Origin: Gallionellaceae bacterium
GTDB lineage: Bacteria; Pseudomonadota; Gammaproteobacteria; Burkholderiales; Gallionellaceae
Direction of reading: 5' to 3'
DNA length: 64,000 nt
Assembly: GCA_030834965.1 (NCBI GenBank)
Contig: JAUQWW010000039.1
Span: forward strand, 1 to 64,000
In this document: positions 1 through 13,332 of the stretch, in pieces
Numbering within the stretch: position 1 is the stretch's first letter
How the letters are laid out: every line of letters begins with the position of its first letter
Position numbers and translations under genes: made by a program
Notes under the pieces: generated by a model
What the model saw: only the letters and a program-made list of their open reading frames with translations
What the model was told of the DNA's origin: nothing
Database searches by the model: none

Positions 1-1
1 C

Positions 2-436
<435 letters not shown>

Positions 437-446
437 CAGGCCCCGC

Positions 447-1724
<1,278 letters not shown>

Positions 1725-1725
1725 C

Positions 1726-2322
1726 ATGGGGCTTTTTTCGCGCGCTACGTTTTATACCACGGTCAACCAGCTGCGCGATCTGCCGCTGCACGGCGGCAAG
1801 GAAGTCGCCTTTGTCGGACGTTCCAATGCCGGCAAATCCAGTGCTATCAACACACTGGCCAACCACACCCGTTTGGCATACACCAGCAAGACTCCCGGGC
1901 GCACGCAACATCTCAATTATTTTGATCTGGGCGAGAATCGCTTTCTCGTGGACTTGCCCGGCTATGGCTACGCCAAGGTGCCACCGGATGTGAAGGCACA
2001 CTGGGAAGGTCTGCTGAGTGAGTATTTGCAAACACGCGGCGCGTTGTGTGGTCTGGTTATCATCATGGATGCGCGTCACCCGCTCACCGAGCTGGATGAA
2101 CAAATGCTGGACTGGTTTACGCCTACCGGCAAGCCGGTACATGTGCTGCTGACCAAGTCTGACAAGCTGAGCCGCCAGCAGGCGACCTTGACGTTGAATC
2201 GTGTAAAATCGCACCTCGCAGAGCATTTTCCGCATTGTTCGGCACAATTGTTTTCCAGCCTGAAGAAAATCGGTACGGATGAAGCCGAGGCGGTGATTGC
2301 CGGGTGGTTTTCCGCTGAATGA
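1726..2322 (+). CDS. engB: Ribosome biogenesis GTP-binding protein EngB/YsxC
   Basis: Small GTPase (198 aa) of the TrmE-Era-EngA-EngB family, needed for assembly of the 50S subunit. GTPase motifs in order: G1 GRSNAGKSS (about residue 30), the G2 threonine in KTPGRTQ, G3 DLPGYG, and G4 TKSDK (about residue 145). I chose the ATG one base after the hemL stop. The frame is open 40 codons further upstream, but that would run inside hemL and extend beyond the family's usual length. It sits in the normal-composition half of the junction and is followed by a non-coding region holding the small-RNA candidate. Confidence 0.95.
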   Translation: MGLFSRATFYTTVNQLRDLPLHGGKEVAFVGRSNAGKSSAINTLANHTRLAYTSKTPGRTQHLNYFDLGENRFLVDLPGYGYAKVPPDVKAHWEGLLSEYLQTRGALCGLVIIMDARHPLTELDEQMLDWFTPTGKPVHVLLTKSDKLSRQQATLTLNRVKSHLAEHFPHCSAQLFSSLKKIGTDEAEAVIAGWFSAE

Positions 2323-2327
2323 CGGGT

Positions 2328-2367
2328 AAAAAAATGCCCTTGGCTAAAAGGGGGAAGCCAAGGGCAT
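2328..2367 (-). terminator. Intrinsic terminator of the minus-strand small RNA candidate
   Basis: Perfect 11-bp inverted repeat (ATGCCCTTGGC at 2334-2344, its complement at 2357-2367) with a 12-base loop. Read on the minus strand it runs directly into a U tract (2333-2328). On the plus strand no U tract follows the stem, so the orientation is minus. No minus-strand protein gene ends here; engB and hemB are both on the plus strand. Confidence 0.7.
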
Positions 2368-2442
2368 AAAGTGTCTTAACAGTAGGAAGGGTTAAGACAA
2401 CTCGCTCAGGGAGGAGAAACGAGAGATGATTCGCATCATCTA
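2328..2442 (-). ncRNA. Candidate stress-type small RNA with anti-Shine-Dalgarno loops
   Basis: A stretch of about 115 nt on the minus strand in the engB-hemB gap has the full layout of a trans-acting small RNA. At the 5' end, exactly where the promoter predicts initiation, is a 7-bp hairpin with a GCGA (GNRA) tetraloop (2424-2441). Next come a short CTCG/CGAG stem whose loop contains CUCCUCCC (2401-2423), a perfect 8-bp stem with loop CCUUCCUACU (2373-2398), and the terminator hairpin with loop UUCCCCCUUUUA. All three later loops are pyrimidine-rich and complementary to ribosome-binding sites. Known alphaproteobacterial RNAs with CCUCCUCCC loops are stress-induced and Hfq-linked; similarity to them is inference. 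I do not recognise this as a named family. Confidence 0.5.
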
Positions 2443-2447
2443 AGCAA

Positions 2448-2475
2448 TCAGATAAGCGAACGCTAAAATAGTTCC
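2448..2475 (-). promoter_or_regulatory. Sigma-E (ECF)-like promoter for the small RNA candidate
   Basis: On the minus strand GGAACTA (complement of 2469-2475) is followed after 16 bases by TCTGA (complement of 2448-2452). This fits the RpoE-type pattern GGAACTT-N15/16-TCTGA with one mismatch. A start 6-7 bases downstream falls at about 2441-2442, the first base of the 5' hairpin. It points away from hemB, whose start is 30 bases to the right. Confidence 0.45.
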
Positions 2476-2495
2476 AGAAAATCTGAAATTTTTAG

Positions 2496-3509
<1,014 letters not shown>

Positions 3510-3565
3510 CGTATTCGCGCTCCCACGCACGCCAATTAATCCGTTCTATCTTTATTTGTGGAATC

Positions 3566-4012
3566 CTAAAGTTCCCTTTTCTCAGCCGAGACCTCCCATG
3601 GCTCAACCGGGCCGTGGATCACCTTGAACAACGGATGGGCTTGTGGTGTTTTGACCGGCTCTATCCGCTGGTAAGCCGCCACATTGCGCGTCCTCAGCTT
3701 GGCCTTGAGGTGGCATAACTCGTATTCAAGCTGCCCGCTGGTGACGGCCATTGTTTGATGGCCTGCACACTCGCCGATCTTGCTCATGTCAAACTGATAG
3801 CCCCTAGCCTCAGCCTCTCTATGCACCCCGTGCAAATATGCCGCAATGGCCACAAGCGGTTGTTGTTGCTGGCGGAAACGATGAAGCTGGGGGTGGTTGC
3901 GGTAACCCTTGGTGGCGCCGCCGAGCACCTTTTGTGCAAGCAGCGCTTCGCGCCACAGCGCGACCAAGCCCTTGGCGTCAAGGTACATGGGATGTAATGA
4001 CCACAGACGCAT
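3566..4012 (-). CDS. Pyrimidine dimer DNA glycosylase / endonuclease V family (Pyr_excise)
   Basis: A 148-aa protein beginning MRLWSLHPMYLDAKGLVALW, the characteristic start of the Pyr_excise family (relatives of T4 endonuclease V). Members cleave the glycosylic bond at cyclobutane pyrimidine dimers or are annotated as such. The family's EALLAQKVL and GYRNHPQLHRF segments follow. It is convergent with hemB and precedes the cytochrome b561 gene on the minus strand only loosely. Function is assigned from family resemblance alone; substrate is not evident from the sequence. Confidence 0.75.
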   Translation of the reverse strand: MRLWSLHPMYLDAKGLVALWREALLAQKVLGGATKGYRNHPQLHRFRQQQQPLVAIAAYLHGVHREAEARGYQFDMSKIGECAGHQTMAVTSGQLEYELCHLKAKLRTRNVAAYQRIEPVKTPQAHPLFKVIHGPVEPWEVSAEKREL

Positions 4013-4050
4013 TACTTATTTTGCGCGTGCTGAGCCGGGCGGGGCCGGCT

Positions 4051-4587
4051 TCAGTCCTTGCGGAAAGACATGCGCGAGAACAGCTCGTCCTTCAGGATGA
4101 ACCGGTGCTTCAGCGCACCCGCCACATGCACGATTATGGCAAACAGCAACACGCTGGTAACAAGACCATGCGCCTTATGTGCGGCATAATCCTCAAAGTC
4201 TCTCGGCAGCGGTGTGGGGGAATGCCCGAATAAGATACCGATCAAGTCGGACGAGAAGGCGAGGGCCATGCCCGATGCCGCCGCCAGAATCACCAGTAGA
4301 TAGAGCAGATGGTGAATGCCACTGGCCAGCTTGTCCATTTTCCTGTTGTCACTCACAAATGGTGCGGGCGCGGGCATGCGAATACGCACGATCAGGCGCA
4401 CGACGGTAAGCAGCAATATGGCGATGCCGCCAATCACGTGCACCTGCAATAGACCCAGCTTGCTCGGATTAGTAGCCTGCATGCCATCCAGCACGAGCAT
4501 GCCCAGACCCAGTGCCGCAAAAATTGCGACTGCCAACAACCAGTGCAGGGTAATCAGAGCAGGATGGTAAGTTTTGACTTCAGACAT
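4051..4587 (-). CDS. Cytochrome b561 family membrane protein
   Basis: A 178-aa four-helix membrane cytochrome of the bacterial b561 (CybB) type, which passes electrons between quinol and a periplasmic or membrane partner. Candidate heme ligands are in HWLLAVAIF (helix 1), QVHVIGGIA (helix 2), HHLLYLLVI (helix 3) and IVHVAGALKH (helix 4). I start at the ATG giving MSEVKTYHPALI, which has AGGAG just upstream; a longer open frame adds 34 unlikely residues. It stands alone between the glycosylase gene and the glnA terminator. A 7-bp inverted repeat (4646-4660) upstream might be an operator but is unsupported otherwise. Confidence 0.88.
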   Translation of the reverse strand: MSEVKTYHPALITLHWLLAVAIFAALGLGMLVLDGMQATNPSKLGLLQVHVIGGIAILLLTVVRLIVRIRMPAPAPFVSDNRKMDKLASGIHHLLYLLVILAAASGMALAFSSDLIGILFGHSPTPLPRDFEDYAAHKAHGLVTSVLLFAIIVHVAGALKHRFILKDELFSRMSFRKD

Positions 4588-4692
4588 GTAGGCTCCTCGT
4601 GGTTGCGAAATGAACAAATCGGTACGGAAAAGTAGCGGAAAGCGTGGCTTGTGACAAGCCATCCTACTTTCCAAACACTTTAGTTGCACAAG

Positions 4693-4728
4693 AAAAAACC
4701 GGAAGGCCTGTTTTGCAGGCGCTTCCGG
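4693..4728 (-). terminator. Intrinsic terminator downstream of glnA
   Basis: A 7-bp outer stem (CCGGAAG/CTTCCGG) extended by an inner CCTG/CAGG stem, with a run of six U on the minus strand. It lies about 30 bases beyond the glnA stop. Confidence 0.85.
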
Positions 4729-4758
4729 TCTACCCAGTCTGCAGCAAGTGACCCGTGG

Positions 4759-6180
4759 TTACAGGCTGTAGTACATATCGTACTCGACCGGGTGCGTGGT
4801 CATGCGCATGCGCGTCACCTCTTCCATCTTCAGATCGATGAACGCATCGATAAAGTCATTGGAAAACACCCCGCCGCGGGTCAGGAACTCACGATCCTTG
4901 TCCAGATGCGCCAATGCTTCATCCAGCGATGTACACACGGTCGGTATCTTTGCATCTTCTTCGGGCGGCAGGTCATACAGATTCTTGTCGGCTGGATCGC
5001 CGGGGTGAATCTTGTTCTGGATGCCGTCCAGGCCGGCCATCATCAGTGCAGCAAAACACAGATACGGATTGGCGGTTGGGTCCGGGAAACGCGTTTCGAT
5101 ACGGCGCGCCTTGTCGCTGGCGACATGCGGAATGCGAATTGAAGCCGAACGATTTTTCGCCGAATAAGCCAGCTTGGTCGGTGCCTCATAGTGCGGAACC
5201 AGACGTTTGTAAGAGTTGGTTCCGGGGTTGGTGATCGCATTCAGCGCCTTGGCATGCTTGATGATTCCGCCGATGTAATACAGCGCGGTGTCTGACAGGC
5301 CTGCATAGCCGTTACCTGCGAACAGGTTCTTGCCACCCTTCCAGATCGATTGATGTACGTGCATGCCGGAACCATTGTCGCCGACGATGGGCTTGGGCAT
5401 GAAAGTCGCGGTCTTGCCATACTGATGTGCGACGTTGTGCACGACGTATTTCAGTTTTTGCGTCTGATCGGCACGCTTCACCAGCGTGCTGAACTTGGTG
5501 CCAATTTCGCACTGGCCGGCAGTCGCCACTTCATGGTGGTGCACTTCGACGGGCACTCCGATCTCTTCCAGTATCAGGCACATGGCGGAGCGGATGTCTT
5601 GCAGCGAATCAACGGGGGGCACGGGGAAGTAGCCGCCCTTGACGGTGGGGCGGTGGCCGGTGTTGCCGCCATCGAATTTCTCTGCGGAAGACCATGCAGC
5701 TTCTTCGGAATTGACCTTGCAGAAGCAGCCGGACATATCCACCTGCCAATTCACCGAATCGAATATGAAGAATTCGGGTTCCGGGCCAAAATAGGCGGTG
5801 TCGCCCAAGCCGCTGTTCTTCAGGTAGGCTTCGGCACGCTTGGCAATGGAGCGTGGATCGCGGTCATAACCCTTGCCGTCGGCTGGCTCTACCACGTCGC
5901 ACGTCATCACCAGCGTGGTCTCATCCATGAACGGATCGATGAAAGCGGAATCAGGATCGGCCATCAGCAACATGTCGGACGCCTGAATACCTTTCCAGCC
6001 TGCAATGGAAGAACCGTCGAAGGCATGGCCGTTTTCGAACCAGTCATCGCTATCCGATACCACATGCGCTGGAATGGAAACATGTTGCTCCTTGCCGCGC
6101 GTATCGGTAAAGCGCAGGTCCACAAATTTGACCTCACTATCTTTTAACAACTTCAAAACGTCAGCAGCTGACTTCGACAT
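4759..6180 (-). CDS. glnA: Glutamine synthetase, type I
   Basis: ATP-dependent ammonium assimilation enzyme (473 aa, dodecameric GSI). Visible motifs: the DGSSIAGW active-site segment (about residue 55), [10 protein letters not shown] (ATP/ammonium region), and the adenylylation tyrosine in NLYDLPPEE (about residue 400). The last feature implies control by GlnE adenylylation. I use the ATG giving MSKSAADVL, preceded by GGAGAG, rather than one four codons upstream. It is monocistronic with its own terminator. The ~190-bp upstream region (6181-6371) shows no clear sigma-54 promoter. Confidence 0.97.
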   Translation of the reverse strand: MSKSAADVLKLLKDSEVKFVDLRFTDTRGKEQHVSIPAHVVSDSDDWFENGHAFDGSSIAGWKGIQASDMLLMADPDSAFIDPFMDETTLVMTCDVVEPADGKGYDRDPRSIAKRAEAYLKNSGLGDTAYFGPEPEFFIFDSVNWQVDMSGCFCKVNSEEAAWSSAEKFDGGNTGHRPTVKGGYFPVPPVDSLQDIRSAMCLILEEIGVPVEVHHHEVATAGQCEIGTKFSTLVKRADQTQKLKYVVHNVAHQYGKTATFMPKPIVGDNGSGMHVHQSIWKGGKNLFAGNGYAGLSDTALYYIGGIIKHAKALNAITNPGTNSYKRLVPHYEAPTKLAYSAKNRSASIRIPHVASDKARRIETRFPDPTANPYLCFAALMMAGLDGIQNKIHPGDPADKNLYDLPPEEDAKIPTVCTSLDEALAHLDKDREFLTRGGVFSNDFIDAFIDLKMEEVTRMRMTTHPVEYDMYYSL

Positions 6181-6371
6181 AATTCTCTCCAATGAACGTT
6201 ATGGCTAAATAGAACAGAAATTAAACAAACTGGAATTTGGCAACCCGGCGTTATTTGAGCATGAAACGTGCCATGGCTCCGCCAGCGCGAAAACGCCCAT
6301 TCTGCCATATCCATCGGGTTACATGGATAAAAATATTTGCCCTGAAGTGGGGCATGAAGCACATTTGCGCA

Positions 6372-7562
6372 CTACTTCTGTGCGTGGCTGCGATGCAGTT
6401 GTATGGTGCGAAAGTAAGCGTCATCCAGCGTGATTTCGGCGCATTTGCGCTGCAGCATTTCGATTTTTGCGGTGTCGTGATAAACCGCCGAGTCCAGGAA
6501 CAGGTCCGCATCGATCTTGCCGTCCAGATAATGCAACACCGTGCGTTTGCCGAAGTGCAAGTCTTCACCCAGGCGTTCAGCGAGATGCTTGAGCAGATCT
6601 CCGCGGCACGGAAGGGCTACGTTGGACTTGGCCTGCAAATCGTCTTCCGGGTCGATGTGCACCATGACATCCATCACATGGTGTTGTGCCAGCACTGCCC
6701 GGCGTGCCGCTTCGGCAATGTAATGCCCCTCGGACACGCTGATTTTCGGATCGACGAGAATGTGCGCATCCACCAGCGCATTATCGGCCATCTTGCGGGT
6801 GCGCAATTCATGCAGCCCGCGCACGCCTGGCGTGGTTTGCAGGGTGGCGCGTATGGCTTCCACCTCCTCTTCGGACAATCCCGTATCAACCAGCTCGGCC
6901 AGTGCTTCCAACGCAAACTTGCCCCCCATATGGGCAATCATCACGCCTACCACCGCAGCCGCAACGAGGTCGAGAAATGTATAGCCCATCAGGTTGCCGG
7001 CAATGCCCGCAACCACCACCAGAGAGGACGCGGCATCGGAACGCGCATGCCAGGCGTTGGCGATCAGCATTTGCGAGCGCACGCGTTTGGCGACCGCCAG
7101 CATGTAGCGAAACATCCCCTCCTTGATGGCCAGTGCAATAAGCGCGATCCAGAGCGTGAACGGATGCACGGGCTGCACCTGCTCGGGATGCTGCAAACGC
7201 ATTCCGGCTGCAACCAGCAGCACCACCCCCAGCACCGCCAATGCCACGCCCAGGATGAGCGTGGCGGCAGTTTCAATGCGCGCATGGCCGTAAGGATGGT
7301 TGGCATCTGCATGCCTGCTGCCATGGCGGTTGGCGAACAACACCATGATGTCGGCCAGCAGATCGGACAGCGAATGCAGGCCGTCCGCCATCAACGACTG
7401 CGATCGGCCGAAATAGCCCGCAACCACTTGCAGCAAGGTCAGAAACAGATTGATGAAAATGCTGATCCAGGTGCTTTTTTGCGCAGCGGCAAAGCGCTCC
7501 GGGTGGGCAGGCTCGAATGCGGCAGATTGACTGTGTGTATGCGCGTGGGTGTGATTTTTCAT
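6372..7562 (-). CDS. Cation diffusion facilitator family transporter
   Basis: A 396-aa CDF transporter that exports divalent metals in exchange for protons. A histidine-rich N-terminus (MKNHTHAHTH) precedes the membrane domain. The metal-site residues appear as HSLSD in helix 2 (ADGLHSLSD) and HARSD in helix 5 (NAWHARSDA), i.e. HxxxD in both, which is more zinc-like than the DxxxD of FieF. The long cytoplasmic C-terminal region has the ferredoxin-like regulatory domain and an extra tail. The start ATG has a weak ribosome-binding site; an upstream ATG 14 codons earlier is possible. It is divergent from the rhodanese gene. Metal specificity is unproven. Confidence 0.9.
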   Translation of the reverse strand: MKNHTHAHTHSQSAAFEPAHPERFAAAQKSTWISIFINLFLTLLQVVAGYFGRSQSLMADGLHSLSDLLADIMVLFANRHGSRHADANHPYGHARIETAATLILGVALAVLGVVLLVAAGMRLQHPEQVQPVHPFTLWIALIALAIKEGMFRYMLAVAKRVRSQMLIANAWHARSDAASSLVVVAGIAGNLMGYTFLDLVAAAVVGVMIAHMGGKFALEALAELVDTGLSEEEVEAIRATLQTTPGVRGLHELRTRKMADNALVDAHILVDPKISVSEGHYIAEAARRAVLAQHHVMDVMVHIDPEDDLQAKSNVALPCRGDLLKHLAERLGEDLHFGKRTVLHYLDGKIDADLFLDSAVYHDTAKIEMLQRKCAEITLDDAYFRTIQLHRSHAQK

Positions 7563-7641
7563 CGCGATTGGGATAGTATGCAGCGCTCGCCGGCAGGATA
7601 ACATTTGCCGGCCGGATATTGAACATTAGCGAAAGAACACC

Positions 7642-8094
7642 ATGGGGAAAATTACGCAAATTCTGCAAACCGCGCAAACCCGCGCAAAGGAAATGAATTT
7701 GCCTTACGAGGGCGCGCTGCTGCCGGCTGAAGCTTACGAAATACTGCAATCCGCTCCCGGCGCCAAGCTGGTGGACGTGCGCACGCGCGCCGAACTGGAT
7801 TGGGTAGGACGCATCCCCGATGCAGTAGAAATCGAATGGGCCACCTATCCGGGCATGAAGCTCAACCCGCATTTTATGGCGCAGCTTGAGCAGCAGGTAG
7901 ACAAGGAAGCGCTGGTATTATTCATCTGCCGCAGCGGCGGGCGCTCGCACCACGCCGCCATTGCTGCCACCCAGGCCGGATATTCGGATTGCTATAACGT
8001 ACTGGAAGGTTTCGAGGGTGACAGGAATGCCGATGGGCACCGCAATGTGCTGGGCGGATGGTGTGCGTCCGAATTGCCGTGGACGCAAAGCTGA
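7642..8094 (+). CDS. Rhodanese-like domain protein
   Basis: Single-domain rhodanese (150 aa). The active-site loop FICRSGGRS has the persulfide-forming cysteine at about residue 95, followed by the conserved YNVLEGFEGD. The first ~25 residues form a short helical extension before the domain begins with LVDVRTRAELDWVG. It may move sulfane sulfur or detoxify cyanide; the substrate cannot be told. It is convergent with uppP (4 bases between stops) and divergent from the cation transporter. Confidence 0.9.
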   Translation: MGKITQILQTAQTRAKEMNLPYEGALLPAEAYEILQSAPGAKLVDVRTRAELDWVGRIPDAVEIEWATYPGMKLNPHFMAQLEQQVDKEALVLFICRSGGRSHHAAIAATQAGYSDCYNVLEGFEGDRNADGHRNVLGGWCASELPWTQS

Positions 8095-8098
8095 AGCG

Positions 8099-8923
8099 CT
8101 ACTCCGCCGACCAGCTCACCATCCCGGTGTAGTATGTCACCAGCACTACCAGCCCGAACACAATCCGGTACCAGGCAAAAATCGTGAAGTCGTGGCTGCT
8201 GATGTAACGCAGCAGCCAGCGCACGCACAGGAAGGCGGAAATGAAGGAGGCAATGAAGCCTGACGCCCACATGCCCAGATCATCGCTGGAAAGCAGCGCG
8301 CGTTCTTTATAGAGTTGATAGAGCGTTGCGCCAATTAGCGTGGGCATCGCCAGAAAGAACGTGAATTCTGTCGCTGCGCGGCGCGACAGGCCGAAGAACA
8401 ATCCACCGATGATGGTTGCACCTGAACGTGAAGTACCAGGAATCAGGGCCAGCGCTTGAGCGAATCCGACCTTCAGCGCATCTTTCCAGCTCAAATCGTC
8501 CACCGTGTCCACGCGCACGGTGTGTTGACGTTTTTCCGCCCACAAAATGAAAACTGCGCCAATGATGGAGGTCGTCGCCACCGTTATCGGGTTGAACAGC
8601 ACCTCCTTGATGTGCTTGCCGAAGAGCAGCCCGATCAGCGCCAGCGGCAGGAAGGCGATGAAGACATTGAGCACAAAGCGCCGCGCCGCCTGCTCACGCG
8701 GCAAGCCGACAACTACGGAGGCAATCTTGGCGCGGTATTCCCACATCACGGCAAGAATGGCTGCCGATTGAATGACGATCTCGAACAGCTTTCCGCGCTC
8801 ATCATTGAAGTTGAGCAGGCTGCCGACCACGATCAAGTGGCCGGTGCTGGAGATGGGAAGAAATTCGGTCAGACCTTCGACGACGCCAAGAATGGCCGCC
8901 TTGAGAAGCAGCAGTGTATCCAT
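8099..8923 (-). CDS. uppP: Undecaprenyl-diphosphatase
   Basis: Integral membrane pyrophosphatase (274 aa, BacA/UppP) that recycles undecaprenyl diphosphate to the monophosphate carrier used for peptidoglycan and surface polysaccharides. The catalytic [15 protein letters not shown] motif is near the N-terminus and [10 protein letters not shown] lies at about residue 160. It is separated from thiC by 20 bases and read in the same direction, so the two may be co-transcribed. Its lipid product is also the carrier used by the exopolysaccharide locus further right. Confidence 0.96.
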   Translation of the reverse strand: MDTLLLLKAAILGVVEGLTEFLPISSTGHLIVVGSLLNFNDERGKLFEIVIQSAAILAVMWEYRAKIASVVVGLPREQAARRFVLNVFIAFLPLALIGLLFGKHIKEVLFNPITVATTSIIGAVFILWAEKRQHTVRVDTVDDLSWKDALKVGFAQALALIPGTSRSGATIIGGLFFGLSRRAATEFTFFLAMPTLIGATLYQLYKERALLSSDDLGMWASGFIASFISAFLCVRWLLRYISSHDFTIFAWYRIVFGLVVLVTYYTGMVSWSAE

Positions 8924-8943
8924 TAGTTTTCAGTGATGTTTAA

Positions 8944-10984
<2,041 letters not shown>

Positions 10985-10995
10985 GCAAGCGTGGC

Positions 10996-11024
10996 AAATT
11001 ACTGGAAAGGGGATGCAAAAGCAA
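10996..11024 (-). promoter_or_regulatory. Predicted sigma-70 promoter for the thiC leader
   Basis: On the minus strand TTGCTT and TAATTT are separated by 17 bases, and initiation would fall just upstream of the riboswitch. The remaining gap to the toxin gene (11025-11230) shows nothing else I can name. Confidence 0.4.
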
Positions 11025-11230
11025 GTCAGGGAAACGCTGATATCCTGGAATCGGCAGTTGAGCCCATAAACCACTTTCCGTCCAACACAGAAACTTTGTG
11101 CGTCTAATATGGAGATGTTCTGCCTTGCGCCGACCTTGCTTTCCAATGTGATCGTAATTTTACGTCACCCCTGAAAGACAAAATTTCGTGGGAAGCTCAC
11201 AGCAAAAAATGTGCCGTATTTAGAGCACAA

Positions 11231-11641
11231 TCACGGAATAAATTCCTCCAGCCGCGCACCTGCACGCAGGCCGTCAATGCTTTTGAAATGAGCGTCGAGC
11301 GTTAACAGCGCGGCACCGTGCTCCAGGCTACTGGCGGCAATCCACAGATCGTTGGTGGGGATGGGCTGGCCTTTACGACGCAGTGCGGCATAGACCAGTG
11401 CATATAGATCGGCTGTGGCCGCAGTGCCAGGTACCACCTTTACGCGCGGTGTGTTGATAAACTGCGACAATTCGCTGCGATTGGCACTCTCCCGCTGACC
11501 CGCAGCAAATCCACCCAACAGTTCACCCAGCACGGTGACGCACAAAATGATGCTGGGTGCGTGCTGTATTACGGCTACTACTTGCTCATCGCCACGTTTG
11601 AAGGCAACGTAAGCGTTGGTGTCCAGCGCGATCGGGCGCAT
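11231..11641 (-). CDS. PIN-domain toxin (VapC/FitB type)
   Basis: A 136-aa PIN-domain ribonuclease, toxin of a type II toxin-antitoxin pair. Acidic active-site residues appear in ALDTNAYVAF (first Asp), VLGELLGG (Glu), PTNDLWIAASS (Asp) and LLTLDAHF (Asp). It starts three bases after the antitoxin stop, so the two are co-transcribed. The RNA target is unknown. The length and motif set are normal, so the toxin looks intact. Confidence 0.88.
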   Translation of the reverse strand: MRPIALDTNAYVAFKRGDEQVVAVIQHAPSIILCVTVLGELLGGFAAGQRESANRSELSQFINTPRVKVVPGTAATADLYALVYAALRRKGQPIPTNDLWIAASSLEHGAALLTLDAHFKSIDGLRAGARLEEFIP

Positions 11642-11644
11642 AGT

Positions 11645-11902
11645 TTAATTCCAAAGTTCCGCGTCAACCTCGGCAAATGCAGCCGTGTTGCGGGCAAATT
11701 CTTGCGCTTCTTCGTCGCTCCAAGTACCTGCCAAGGCATTGAGGTCATCAAATTTTTTCAATGTGCCCGGCTGAACTTGGGTGCCTGTACCCTGCAATAA
11801 GCGCAACACCAAGCTGTTGAGACTACCACCCTCTTGTTCGGCCTGATTCTTAAGCCGGGCCAGTACTTGATCGTCCAGTCCGCGAATACTCATAGTTGCC
11901 AT
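11645..11902 (-). CDS. FitA/VapB-type ribbon-helix-helix antitoxin
   Basis: An 85-aa antitoxin. The N-terminal MSIRGLDDQVLARLKNQA is the FitA-like ribbon-helix-helix DNA-binding domain; the acidic C-terminal half would bind and neutralise the PIN toxin. I start at ATG 11902 (MATMSIRGLDD), which has GGTGA upstream; the ATG three codons later is also possible. A perfect palindrome lies about 10 bases upstream, fitting autorepression. Confidence 0.85.
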   Translation of the reverse strand: MATMSIRGLDDQVLARLKNQAEQEGGSLNSLVLRLLQGTGTQVQPGTLKKFDDLNALAGTWSDEEAQEFARNTAAFAEVDAELWN

Positions 11903-11913
11903 GATATCACCGT

Positions 11914-11932
11914 TGCATTCAAACTGAATGCA
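11914..11932. promoter_or_regulatory. Operator palindrome of the toxin-antitoxin pair
   Basis: Perfect inverted repeat TGCATTCA-AAC-TGAATGCA directly before the antitoxin start and next to a TATA-like segment (ACTATATG on the minus strand). Position and symmetry fit binding of the ribbon-helix-helix antitoxin. Confidence 0.6.
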
Positions 11933-12034
11933 CATATAGTAGCACTTTGGGTTGAAAAATAAAATAACAATGCTCGCAGATACTTGTGTTGCTTGCCCAG
12001 CTTAAGCCCATGAGGTCTATAAGTATCGTAGCCA

Positions 12035-13213
12035 TCAGATCGGCTGCCATTGCAGTGATGCAAAACACCCAGCCGGAACTGCGGTAATACCCTCCGCCAA
12101 CGGCCATGGGTCGCCCTCGCCGTGGCAGACGACATACATATGATCCAACTTCAGCACCTCGCGTGATGAGCGCATTGAAGGCGTTATTTTAGGTGAACGC
12201 GTTAACTTGATTTCAAAACCCAACCGCTGACCGTTGCGATGAATCAGCAAATCCAGTTCGGCACCGGTATGCACACTCCAGAAAAATACCTCGCCGCGTT
12301 GCGCACCCGTACGGCGGATGATTTCGTGCACCATGAAACCCTCCCATGACGCGCCGCACTTGGGGTGTGCAAGCAAATCATCCAACCCACCTATGTTCAA
12401 CAGGCGATGCAAAATTCCGGTATCAGCCACATACACCTTGGGCGATTTCACCTCTCGCTTACCAAGATTGGTATGCCAGGGAGGCAGGCGAAAAGCCATA
12501 AAAGTACCCTCCAGGATATCCAGATAACGTGACACGGTCTTGTCGCTCACGCCCAACGCACGCCCCAATTCACTCCCGTTCCATGTTTGCCCGTGATAGT
12601 GCGCAAGCATGGTCCAGAAACGACGCAGGGTGATTGCGGGGAGGTTGATACCCAGCTGTGGCAGATCACGTTCCAGATACGTACGAATGAACGCTCCGCT
12701 CCATTCGCGACTTCCGGCTTGGTCTGCCGCCAGCAGTGCGCGAGGAAACCCCCCTCGCAGCCAGCGGGTATCGAGCCAGTCCTTGCCAGTCTCAACAGAC
12801 GCGATTTCGTCTAGCGCCAATCCGTCAAGTTCATGAAACGCCACCCTGCCAGCCAGCGTTTGCGCGGTGTGACGGAGCAATTCCGGTGCGGCGCTGCCGA
12901 GAATCAGAAAACGGGCCGGAGTATCCGGGCGATCAGCCAATACGCGCAAAAGCGGAAAAAGATCAGGCCGTGTCTGAATTTCATCCAGCACCACTAACCC
13001 GATAAGCGGTCGCAACACAAAGGCCGGATCAGCCAGACGAGCCTGATCGTCCGGATCTTCCAAATCGAAGTGTCGCACCGGTCCATCCCACTGCGTCGCC
13101 AACTGTCTTGCCAGCGTTGTTTTGCCGACCTGTCTCGGACCGAGCATAGCCACAACGGGAAAGTTGACCAATTCGTGGGCCAGTTGAGCCAGATGGGTTG
13201 GGCGAGGGATCAT
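12035..13213 (-). CDS. AAA ATPase with C-terminal DUF4143 domain (copy 1)
   Basis: A 392-aa protein of the widespread AAA_14/DUF4143 family, whose role is not established. Walker A is GPRQVGKTTLA (about residue 25), Walker B is LVVLDEIQTRP (about residue 73), and the sensor strand is FLILGSAAPELL. A winged-helix-like middle region (GRALGVSDKTVSRYLDIL) follows. The C-terminal DUF4143 part ends with a PD-(D/E)xK-like pattern, ELDLLIHRN then GFEIKLTRS. It is a solo gene with a perfect palindrome 16 bases upstream. It is a distant paralogue of the ATPase at 14735-15925. Confidence 0.85.
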   Translation of the reverse strand: MIPRPTHLAQLAHELVNFPVVAMLGPRQVGKTTLARQLATQWDGPVRHFDLEDPDDQARLADPAFVLRPLIGLVVLDEIQTRPDLFPLLRVLADRPDTPARFLILGSAAPELLRHTAQTLAGRVAFHELDGLALDEIASVETGKDWLDTRWLRGGFPRALLAADQAGSREWSGAFIRTYLERDLPQLGINLPAITLRRFWTMLAHYHGQTWNGSELGRALGVSDKTVSRYLDILEGTFMAFRLPPWHTNLGKREVKSPKVYVADTGILHRLLNIGGLDDLLAHPKCGASWEGFMVHEIIRRTGAQRGEVFFWSVHTGAELDLLIHRNGQRLGFEIKLTRSPKITPSMRSSREVLKLDHMYVVCHGEGDPWPLAEGITAVPAGCFASLQWQPI

Positions 13214-13228
13214 GACGTACCGATATTA

Positions 13229-13265
13229 CCATGAAATATCGGATTGTTATTGCAATATTTCATGG
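13229..13265. promoter_or_regulatory. Perfect 11-bp palindrome upstream of ATPase copy 1
   Basis: CCATGAAATAT (13229-13239) and its exact complement (13255-13265) are separated by 15 bases and end 16 bases from the ATPase start codon. This is a likely operator or leader hairpin. The winged-helix region of the ATPase itself is a possible binder; that is inference. Confidence 0.5.
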
Positions 13266-13332
13266 CATATCCAGCGCGTCGTGTGGCCACCTGTGGCAGA
13301 TGAAATCACGTTAATCCTAGTTTTTAGGTTAG

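Noticed and set aside
2414-2440. Five-codon plus-strand frame behind a GGAGGAG ribosome-binding site.
   Set aside because: Explained by the minus-strand hairpin and anti-Shine-Dalgarno loop, which create these motifs on the opposite strand.
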